Source: Phycisphaerae bacterium
Lineage (GTDB): Bacteria; Planctomycetota; Phycisphaerae; Sedimentisphaerales; Anaerobacaceae
DNA length: 15,461 nucleotides
Direction of reading: 5' to 3'
Assembly (NCBI GenBank): GCA_030602845.1
Contig: JAUVYZ010000012.1
Coordinates: 1-15,461, forward strand
This document shows, one piece after another, positions 1 to 5,184 of this stretch. Below the pieces are notes generated by a model that worked only from the letters and a program-made list of their open reading frames with translations, was not told where the DNA came from and did not search any database. Each line of letters begins with the position of its first letter. Positions within the stretch are counted from its first letter, which is position 1. A program made the position numbers and the translations under genes.

Positions 1-40
1 GGTTTGTTTTCACCAAGTGTCCAATTGGATTTATTTTCAT
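1..40 (-). CDS. Possible 5' end of a flgM-like gene (partial, runs off the left edge)
   Basis: An ATG at 40-38 on the minus strand opens a frame that stays open to the window edge, giving 13 residues, MKINPIGHLVKTN, with the next codon beginning with C. Anti-sigma factor FlgM proteins often start with MKIN, a G near residue 7 and a short NPY element soon after. A Pro codon next would fit that pattern, but this is only a resemblance over 13 residues. No good Shine-Dalgarno sequence precedes the ATG. The consensus promoter at 367-394 points toward it and would give a leader of about 320 nt. It could equally be a chance open frame. Confidence 0.25.
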   Translation of the reverse strand, partial: MKINPIGHLVKTN

Positions 41-117
41 AAGCCACTGTTATTAAAGAGGTTACGTTCACTTGACTTTTTCGGAAATTGGCTTTGTTTG
101 TTAAAAAAGAGCTGATT

Positions 118-145
118 TGTAGAGGCCTCTCTACAGTTGTAGAGG
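118..145. repeat. Overlapping inverted repeats that allow two alternative hairpins
   Basis: Two copies of TGTAGAGG (118-125 and 138-145) flank one shared complement, CTCTACA (129-135). The complement can pair with either copy but not both. On the minus strand the second option is followed, after about 10 nt, by a run of six T (plus 103-108). This resembles a switch or attenuator layout inside the presumed leftward leader, but it could also be a degenerate intergenic repeat. Confidence 0.4.
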
Positions 146-148
146 ATT

Positions 149-185
149 CAAGACACAAGATGCAAGACTCAAGACCCAAGATGCA
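149..185. repeat. Short direct repeat, 16-bp unit
   Basis: CAAGACACAAGATGCA (149-164) recurs as CAAGACCCAAGATGCA (170-185) with one mismatch, separated by the related CAAGACT-type stretch. It is low-complexity intergenic DNA with no sign of coding. Confidence 0.6.
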
Positions 186-232
186 CGGCACAAGGGTATA
201 AGTTGGTAAATTGGGTAATTTGTTCATTGACT

Positions 233-260
233 ATTCACTGACGATTATTCACTGACGATT
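233..260. repeat. Perfect tandem repeat, 14 bp x 2
   Basis: ATTCACTGACGATT is present twice back to back (233-246, 247-260), with a weaker third relative just before it. It is intergenic and sits between the structured hairpin at 274-315 and the direct repeats at 149-185. It is too short and too few in copy number to be a CRISPR or origin iteron array. Confidence 0.75.
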
Positions 261-273
261 AAATTTGACGTGC

Positions 274-360
274 CCCGCACCAATTTTGCTTAGGCTCACG
301 CCTAAATGGTGCGGGACGATTCGTGCGGTTCTCCGCTAAATACCTGCCATCTCTATGGCG
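274..360 (-). ncRNA. Structured RNA leader or small RNA, three hairpins, unknown class
   Basis: Read on the minus strand from the predicted start near 360, three hairpins follow in order. The first is GCCAT/ATGGC (359-346, loop AGAG). The second is GCGG with loop AGAA closed by CCGC. The third is a long stem of CCCGCACCA (315-307) with TGGTGCGGG (282-274), containing an inner stem TTAGGC/GCCTAA capped by GTGA. GTGA is a GNRA tetraloop only on the minus strand, which supports that strand. The third hairpin has an asymmetric internal loop (1 nt against 7 nt). I matched it to no riboswitch class known to me. It may be the 5' leader of a gene left of the window, a small RNA, or a copy of a dispersed palindromic repeat. 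Confidence 0.4.
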
Positions 361-366
361 GTTTGT

Positions 367-394
367 ATTATACCAAATTTCGAGCAAAAGTCAA
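367..394 (-). promoter_or_regulatory. Sigma70-type promoter, leftward
   Basis: On the minus strand, TTGACT (394-389) and TATAAT (372-367) are separated by 16 nt, with a very A/T-rich stretch just upstream of the -35 box (395-420) that could act as an UP element. The predicted start is about 360-362. The same -35 and -10 sequences and the same 16-nt spacing recur in the promoter in front of the TPP riboswitch (11092-11119). Confidence 0.6.
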
Positions 395-483
395 TGAAAA
401 AAGTGCTTTTTTTATAAAAATTTCATATTGTTCCTAATGCACGGGGTAGGTGAGTTTTAGGATAGTTAGTATTGATATTATCA

Positions 484-1617
484 CTATGTTGGCTTTATCA
501 GTCGCGCACGTATAGATACTAATCTTTCGGGTATTTGGAATGTATTTTCACTAAGACCACAAATGAAACTTTCTATCTCGTCTAGCATGTCAGGCGTGAA
601 TAATGAGTGTTCAATCTCTAGGAGCATGTCCAATAACCTCAAGAAGTCACTGAAACCATAGTGCTCGGAACCTTGAAGATCACTTTTTGCTGTTTTTAAA
701 GCTTCTTTAAAATTACCAAGTCTAAACAAAACTAGCAAAATCAGATAACCTACATCTGAATATCCTTTGTCTTTAGAAAGCCTTAATAATAGGTTGTCTA
801 TAATTTTCTTTTTACCATCTTCAGATTGTTGAGAATAGTAATCGGTAAGTAGCTTCTCATTGTCAGATTTGACTTTTTGTTCAGTACCATTTTTCTTCGC
901 ACTACCAAGACCTCCCTGAGGACGGCCGTGTTTTTGATAACGATGTAGTTCATCTTGCAAAATGGAAGCCACAGTTTTTTCTATAGGATCTCTTATTTTA
1001 TATATCGATTCTGGTGTAAGGTTTACCTTTGTTCTTTTGTCTTGTCTGAAATCAGATGAAAAGCACAGTTTAGAAGTTTTGTGACAATTACCGTATTGGT
1101 CGACAAAAATTATCTTCGCATTAAGAGGCTCATTTTTTCCCCTTGTTGGGGGGAATATCCAAAAATCTATGCTTGCTTCTGCGGTACGGCCAGGAAGTAT
1201 TGGATAATTCCCAAAGTAATTTGATTCAGGATGTTGAACAAAAATTGTACCTTCTACAAAAGGCTTTTTAAGATAGGCTCTCAATATAAAAACTGGAACA
1301 TTTATTATATTAGTAATATAACAACGTGCATTGACTTGCATAGCTGGTTTGCTTCTAACTGAACCCATATTCCATCGCAAGTCCTTTGTATTGAAGACAA
1401 TCCTCATTGTAGTGCTTGGCACCTTGGGTTTGATACGTGAGATCTTGTTGATAATGTAGCGCCAAAAAGCCTTACCTGTCTTAGTAAATAGAGACCAGAC
1501 ACCTATAACTGCAGCTACAATTATCCCCCCGACAACAGTGACGCCTAAAGGATCATTGACTATTCTTTTAAGAAAGCCAATATTGAGTATAACAACAAGT
1601 AAATTTCTGAATAACAT
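484..1617 (-). CDS. Membrane-anchored protein of unknown function (377 aa)
   Basis: I do not recognise this family with certainty. One hydrophobic helix is visible at about residues 27-44 (VTVVGGIIVAAVIGVWSLF), followed by basic residues, so most of the chain is probably cytoplasmic. Residues about 70-185 look like a beta-sandwich with conserved-looking turns (YFGNYPILPG, FPP, DQYGN). Residues about 205-240 hold an acidic/basic stretch and an R..GGLGSA motif. From about 250 to the end it is helical and TPR-like (GYSDVGYLILLVLFRLGNFKEAL). The gene lies 148 nt downstream of the NTPase-Mrr gene on the same strand, and both are A+T-rich compared with the rest of the window. The 148-nt gap contains a TATAAT-like and a TATAAA sequence, so it may also have its own promoter. 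The start has only a weak GAG ribosome site. A membrane effector or membrane partner of the nuclease is possible but unproven. Confidence 0.8.
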   Translation of the reverse strand: MLFRNLLVVILNIGFLKRIVNDPLGVTVVGGIIVAAVIGVWSLFTKTGKAFWRYIINKISRIKPKVPSTTMRIVFNTKDLRWNMGSVRSKPAMQVNARCYITNIINVPVFILRAYLKKPFVEGTIFVQHPESNYFGNYPILPGRTAEASIDFWIFPPTRGKNEPLNAKIIFVDQYGNCHKTSKLCFSSDFRQDKRTKVNLTPESIYKIRDPIEKTVASILQDELHRYQKHGRPQGGLGSAKKNGTEQKVKSDNEKLLTDYYSQQSEDGKKKIIDNLLLRLSKDKGYSDVGYLILLVLFRLGNFKEALKTAKSDLQGSEHYGFSDFLRLLDMLLEIEHSLFTPDMLDEIESFICGLSENTFQIPERLVSIRARLIKPT

Positions 1618-1765
1618 ACACTCAATTTTATACCATGCTTACAACGTTTCAAGACTTGTTTTACCCAGCTTTGTGTTATTTATTCATTCATTATAACTAA
1701 TAAAGTGTTTGGTACGATTGGCCAAAAAAATCATTAGCTCGTTTACTAAGAAGAACATAAAGCAT

Positions 1766-2878
1766 CTACAAGAGTCCTAACCACTTCTTGATCTCAAAGA
1801 AATCCTGCAAACTTATCTGGTGCTTGACCTCACTTTGGAATTCGTTAGCAGCACTCGTAAAAAAAGAGGTAGTCGCAATCATTCCAGCCGTAGCCTTCGT
1901 TTGCTGAACAACACCATATAATGAGCGCACTACTCTCACGCCTACCTTGGAAGGTGGTGTGTATTGCTTGCATTCGACCAAGAAAAGGAAACTTCCCATC
2001 GTATCTGACTTTGCAGCATAAATATCAAATCCACCATCGCGAGTGGCAGGCGTAAGCTGAACTCGGTACCCCTGTCTCGACAGCAGTTCAGCCACGATTT
2101 CTTCAAATTTACGAGAAGGAATTTTTCTTAAGAGATCTGGGTCCGCTTTCATTAGAGATAACAACTCATTGTTCACTTCAGAAACGTGGACTATAAGTTT
2201 CTCAGGCGGTTTGACGTAAGGTTGATATGGAGTTCCATCAGGACCAATTATGCCCGGTGCTTGAAAATCCTGAAAAGCAGTAAACAGTTGACCTATAGTA
2301 ATTGTTCCGGATCTAAGTGCGCTGGTTGCAAGCGCCGTAGCCAATGGATGGCCCCGAACCAAGTCATAAAACTCATCTCTTGCAGATGGATCCAAGCGTT
2401 TAAGCCTTTTCCTAGTAAATTCCCAGAACTCCGATTTACTAAATCCTTCTAACTTAAGCTTCCGTGTCTCCACAAAATCGAAACGAGTGCTGGTTTGGCA
2501 AATCAAAAGCAACCGGAGCCTATTGTTTTCATTAAGGAGGCGTTTCAATTCAGATATAGACTTGATGCTAAGATTGTGAGATTCATCGATCACCAACAGA
2601 GTCTTCTTACGCACAGGTAAGAGAAGTTCGTCCCGCAAATGTGCTGTGAAAGAGAAAGTAGAATGGGCGTATACGTAAGTGACACCTCCAGGGAATAAGT
2701 CTCGCTCCCTATGAATGAAATATCTGGCAAGAGTGGTCTTACCGACACCCGTAATACCCTCAATCACGACTATTCGGGTTTTCCCCGTGAAGTTTCGTTT
2801 TAAAAATGCCAACGCATCCTTTTGCTCTACGTAAAACTCCCAAGGGGGTAAATCAATCATTGGCAAATCGGGATCCAT
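1766..2878 (-). CDS. STAND-type P-loop NTPase fused to a C-terminal Mrr-like nuclease
   Basis: The 370-aa protein has two parts. The NTPase spans about 15-200: Walker A GITGVGKTT (41-49), Walker B LLVIDE (94-99), a sensor-like LLLICQTSTR (123-132), and GHPLA (176-180), the equivalent of the GLPLA motif of NB-ARC/STAND ATPases. The nuclease spans about 252-348 and matches Mrr_cat: FEEIVAELLSRQGY (258-271), D281-G-G-x-D285, E302-C-K304, and the Mrr-like tail KATAGMIATTSFFTSAANEF (328-347). The PD-(D/E)xK catalytic residues all appear intact. STAND NTPases with nuclease effectors are known in anti-phage defence (Avs and relatives), but there the effector is usually N-terminal and a long sensor repeat follows; here the order is reversed and there is no long repeat domain. 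Another M at residue 7 could be the start. A weak candidate promoter (TTGACT at 2972-2967, TAGAAA 18 nt on) lies upstream. A DNA-cleaving defence role is inferred. Confidence 0.85.
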   Translation of the reverse strand: MDPDLPMIDLPPWEFYVEQKDALAFLKRNFTGKTRIVVIEGITGVGKTTLARYFIHRERDLFPGGVTYVYAHSTFSFTAHLRDELLLPVRKKTLLVIDESHNLSIKSISELKRLLNENNRLRLLLICQTSTRFDFVETRKLKLEGFSKSEFWEFTRKRLKRLDPSARDEFYDLVRGHPLATALATSALRSGTITIGQLFTAFQDFQAPGIIGPDGTPYQPYVKPPEKLIVHVSEVNNELLSLMKADPDLLRKIPSRKFEEIVAELLSRQGYRVQLTPATRDGGFDIYAAKSDTMGSFLFLVECKQYTPPSKVGVRVVRSLYGVVQQTKATAGMIATTSFFTSAANEFQSEVKHQISLQDFFEIKKWLGLL

Positions 2879-3043
2879 CGTATTTTCTTTCTAGATACGC
2901 TTTTAAAGGACTATCTTGACAAGAATCTTCCTTTTTCGCTAATTTCTATTTCGAATAAATAGGGCTAGTCAACTACATATTCTTCCCTACATTTCATTAT
3001 CAAACAACAAAACCCGCAATTACGGCCTTTTAATTCGTATCTC

Positions 3044-3064
3044 CCTTCGACTTTGCTCAGGGTA
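3044..3064. repeat. Dispersed CCTTCGAC..TTGCTCAGG element, copy 1
   Basis: CCTTCGACT followed by TTGCTCAGGGTA; 18 of 21 positions match the copy at 3357-3377. An inverted repeat CCCTTC (3043-3048) / GAAGGG (3077-3082) encloses it and could fold as a hairpin. It has no coding content. Confidence 0.6.
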
Positions 3065-3281
3065 AACTTATCTCGTGAAGGGTATTTTGCATAAATACGA
3101 AATACGAATATCGAAATTCGAAACAAATCCGAAATTCAAATGTTCAAAACGTTTTTTCGATGCAGTTTGAGCTGACAGGTGCTGTTATCATTAAGGGGGT
3201 AAAATAGCAGAAAGGTCTTAATGTGTCAAGGGAATTTTAGATTTACTATTTCCAATTGACGATTTACGATTTTGGGGTTGA

Positions 3282-3327
3282 GATTCTTCGGTGCCTTATA
3301 GGCACGTAAGTATTTGCTCAGAATGAC
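3282..3327. repeat. Dispersed palindromic element with inner hairpin
   Basis: GATTCTTCG at the left end and TGCTCAGAATGAC at the right end allow TTCT/AGAA pairing. Inside is a perfect stem, GTGCC (3291-3295) and GGCAC (3301-3305), with loop TTATA. It shares the TTCG...GCTCAG core with the elements at 3044 and 3357, so the three look like one repeat family. Confidence 0.5.
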
Positions 3328-3356
3328 AAGTACATTTCCGATTTTCAATTTACGAT

Positions 3357-3377
3357 CCTTCGACGTTGCTCAGGACA
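3357..3377. repeat. Dispersed CCTTCGAC..TTGCTCAGG element, copy 2
   Basis: CCTTCGACG followed by TTGCTCAGGACA, the partner of the copy at 3044-3064. It lies about 45 nt past the stop of the rhomboid gene and might cap its transcript, though no T-run follows. Confidence 0.6.
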
Positions 3378-3422
3378 GGTTTACGATTTAGGGTTTAGAT
3401 TGCCAGTATTGAGGCGGGGTTT

Positions 3423-4628
3423 TTAGCCTTGTAATTGAGCGAGCTCATCCTGGCACATCTTCAATTGGCCGGGGTTGGTGAGCTTTTTTGCCGCGGCCTG
3501 CAAATGCTTTACCGCCGGCTCCTGCTTATCGAGATAACGTGAATACAATATGCCCAGCATCAGCTCCACCTGCTCGGCGTATTCGTAGTTGCTGTAGTGA
3601 GTTAAAAACTGCTCGTAGGCCTGGGCTGATTCATCGTGTTTATTGTCGCCGGCAAGCTGATTGGCGATATCCAGCAAATGCTGGCGAGGCAGAATCTGCT
3701 CGCTATCAAGTCTCGTTAGCTCCAGATACAGCTCGGCTGCGGCCGGCAAATTGCGCTGAGCAATCCGGCTGCTAATTCCGTTACGAAGCTCCTTTGTTTT
3801 CTCCTCCAGTTCCTTCTGAGCGGCTGTTTTAACCTCTTTTACTTTTATCTGCTTGCTCCTTGTCTGGCCGGTAAACGGGTCGTAACCGCTCGAGACGGCA
3901 TCACGATACCGACGCCGCCGATTCCATCGTTTTATCATTGCCCACATATCAAAGCTGCTGCCTGCAATCAGGCCGGTTGCAAGCATACCTAATATAGCCA
4001 GAATGCCGTAAGCATAGCCGGACAGGTGCGCATCATAAGCAACAATGGGATTACTTCTTTCCAGCATATTGTCCCAGAAAATCAACTTAAAACCGATGAA
4101 ATACAAGGCAGGAATTTCCATGGTACCAATAAAAAAGAACAGCCAGTAAAAAACCGTAATTAAGGTCTGGGGAAACAGAACCAGATAAGCACCCGTTACG
4201 GCAGCAACGGCCCCGCTTGCCCCAAGAACACCACCGCCGCCAATCAGTATATGACCTATACCGCTGAATACCGCCCCGGCCAAATAGAAACCCAGATAAC
4301 CAATGTTGCCGAGCTTGTCGTTGACATTGTTGCCGAACAGATACAAAAAGAACATATTGCCGATAATATGTATAAGACCGTGCGATACTGACGGACCACC
4401 GTGCAGGAAAGCGTAACTCACAAACTGCCACAGACGCAGATTTTTGGGTGAGAGCACAAATTGTTCTGCCCAGGGCCGAAGAATCCGCACAACTTCACGT
4501 GTGAACGGGTTGATGCGGGGAGAAAATGTCAGCAAAAAAATGAACACATTGACAATTATCAGGGCGTAATTTGCGTATGGCGTCTGCCGGGGCCGAATAC
4601 TTGTCCGGATGGGTAATATAAAAAGCAT
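3423..4628 (-). CDS. Rhomboid-family intramembrane serine protease with TPR-like tail
   Basis: This 401-aa protein is a rhomboid, which cleaves membrane proteins within or next to their transmembrane helices. The catalytic dyad is visible: Ser138 in GASGA (136-140) and His201 in YDAHLSGYAYG (198-208). The HIIGNMFF segment (87-94) supplies the usual H-x3-N. Its N terminus, PIRTSIRPRQTPYANYALI, is typical of bacterial rhomboids and supports the chosen start. About six membrane helices fill residues 20-225. After an arginine-rich stretch (234-242) comes a soluble region to 401 with TPR-like helices (about 285-395: AAAELYLELTRLD, ESAQAYEQFL, AVKHLQAAAKKL). A rhomboid with a C-terminal TPR domain is seen in several lineages; the tail may recruit substrates. 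A clear promoter lies 42 nt upstream of the start (4677-4705). Its substrate cannot be told from the window. Confidence 0.92.
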   Translation of the reverse strand: MLFILPIRTSIRPRQTPYANYALIIVNVFIFLLTFSPRINPFTREVVRILRPWAEQFVLSPKNLRLWQFVSYAFLHGGPSVSHGLIHIIGNMFFLYLFGNNVNDKLGNIGYLGFYLAGAVFSGIGHILIGGGGVLGASGAVAAVTGAYLVLFPQTLITVFYWLFFFIGTMEIPALYFIGFKLIFWDNMLERSNPIVAYDAHLSGYAYGILAILGMLATGLIAGSSFDMWAMIKRWNRRRRYRDAVSSGYDPFTGQTRSKQIKVKEVKTAAQKELEEKTKELRNGISSRIAQRNLPAAAELYLELTRLDSEQILPRQHLLDIANQLAGDNKHDESAQAYEQFLTHYSNYEYAEQVELMLGILYSRYLDKQEPAVKHLQAAAKKLTNPGQLKMCQDELAQLQG

Positions 4629-4676
4629 AACAACTCAGCTACCAGTTTTAGGGCGATTAAGCTCAAAGGCCGGCTC

Positions 4677-4705
4677 ATTGTAATGGCAAAAAGTGGCCGT
4701 GACAA
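4677..4705 (-). promoter_or_regulatory. Sigma70-type promoter of the rhomboid gene
   Basis: On the minus strand, TTGTCA (4705-4700), a 17-nt spacer and TACAAT (4682-4677), each box one base off consensus. The predicted start is a G at about 4670, giving a 5' leader of about 42 nt. It sits directly after the terminator at 4711-4738, which separates the rhomboid gene from the small RNA upstream. Confidence 0.6.
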
Positions 4706-4710
4706 GACAT

Positions 4711-4738
4711 AAAAAAATAGGACGGCAAACGCCGTCCT
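4711..4738 (-). terminator. Intrinsic terminator of the small RNA
   Basis: A perfect 8-bp G+C-rich stem, AGGACGGC (minus 4738-4731) with GCCGTCCT (4726-4719), has a 4-nt loop. On the minus strand it is followed by A and then seven T (4717-4711). There is no T-run on the plus side, so it acts on leftward transcription. Confidence 0.85.
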
Positions 4739-4881
4739 GTCTGGTAAAATGCAGATTACAAACAGTTTTTCTCCCTCGCGGAAAACATCAAGGGCCGGCG
4801 CGATTATTTGCGCCCCCCCATTTTGGGTTCGCAAAATGGCAGCGCCGCAGCAACCGGTTTCCCCCAGCAAGGTCTTAACCT
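4711..4881 (-). ncRNA. Candidate free-standing small RNA, about 170 nt, class unknown
   Basis: A promoter at 4888-4916 and an intrinsic terminator at 4711-4738 bracket about 170 nt of minus-strand DNA with strong nested pairing. Working inward: CCTTGC (4872-4867) with GCGAGG (4779-4774); GGAAAC (4862-4857) with GTTTTCC (4786-4780); GGCGC (4846-4842) with GCGCC (4801-4797); and an inner perfect stem CCATTTTG (4839-4832) with CAAAATGG (4825-4818), loop CGAACC. A mostly unpaired A/U-rich stretch (about 4773-4740) precedes the terminator. The size fits 6S RNA, but I cannot see its closing stem and bubble clearly. It lacks the GGAAG-type SRP RNA signature and the conserved tmRNA and RNase P sequences I looked for. 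Open frames across it look like chance. Regulatory small RNA is the best description; a cis-acting leader is less likely because the rhomboid gene has its own promoter. Confidence 0.6.
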
Positions 4882-4887
4882 AATAAA

Positions 4888-4916
4888 AATATAAGAATAA
4901 AACGATGCAAAGCCAA
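4888..4916 (-). promoter_or_regulatory. Sigma70-type promoter of the small RNA
   Basis: On the minus strand, TTGGCT (4916-4911), a 17-nt spacer and TATATT (4893-4888). The predicted start is an A at about 4881, just before the first paired segment of the RNA. Confidence 0.55.
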
Positions 4917-4977
4917 ACATTTCAGCAAAACCCCTTTATTTTTTGCAGGGATGTTGTTATCAATTGTAGGGGTAACT

Positions 4978-5184
4978 ATGAAAAAGACGACGCAATGGAT
5001 GATAACGGGTTTGCTTTGTCTGTTTGCAGCCGCAATAGCAGTCGGTGCGCAGGGCGAGAATAAACCCCGCCTGGCAGAAGAAGTGGGCGCCGAAAGAGAA
5101 CGTACTCAAAAACTGAGCGTCGGAAAACGAATTCGATTAGCGGGTAGCACAAATGGACAGCAGAGTTATAAAAAAACGCATTAA
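4978..5184 (+). CDS. Small exported peptide of unknown function (68 aa)
   Basis: The ATG at 4978 has a good ribosome site, AGGGG (4968-4972), 5 nt upstream; an in-frame ATG at 4951 is less well placed. The product starts MKKTTQWMITGLLCLFAAAIAVGAQG, a textbook signal peptide with a likely cut after VGA or AQG. That leaves about 42 mature residues, rich in charge (ENKPRLAEEVGAERERTQKL), with no recognisable domain. Its last 32 nt overlap the start of the peptidase gene in another frame, so the two are probably translated in a coupled manner. It is either a genuine small periplasmic peptide or a leader for the peptidase. I do not recognise a family. Confidence 0.6.
   Translation: MKKTTQWMITGLLCLFAAAIAVGAQGENKPRLAEEVGAERERTQKLSVGKRIRLAGSTNGQQSYKKTH

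Larger units (their letters stand above)
2879..3422. other. Gene-free intergenic region rich in dispersed repeats
   Basis: No credible gene is seen over about 540 bp. It holds two copies of a CCTTCGAC...GCTCAGG element, a longer GATTCTTCG...GCTCAGAATGAC element, repeated TTTACGATT words (near 3261, 3349 and 3380), and a run of CGAAAT/CGAATT words (about 3097-3135). This composition is typical of degenerate dispersed intergenic repeats. Confidence 0.6.

Noticed and set aside
149..260. CRISPR array suggested by the clustered short repeats
   Set aside because: Units are 14-16 bp, only two copies each, without regular unique spacers or cas genes.
397..412. AAAAAAG/CTTTTTT hairpin as terminator of the 484-1617 gene
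   Set aside because: The stem is only A-T pairs with a 2-nt loop, too weak; the A/T tract better fits an upstream element of the promoter at 367-394.
2186..2452. 88-aa plus-strand frame opposite the NTPase-Mrr gene
   Set aside because: It lies wholly inside a gene with strong motifs, and it has no export signal, domain or ribosome site.
4559..4870. 103-aa minus-strand frame over the small RNA and the rhomboid start
   Set aside because: It reads straight through the terminator hairpin and overlaps the rhomboid gene in another frame; the product has no recognisable domain or ribosome site.
4711..4881. SRP RNA, tmRNA or RNase P RNA as identity of the small RNA
   Set aside because: The conserved core sequences of these RNAs that I know were not found on either strand.
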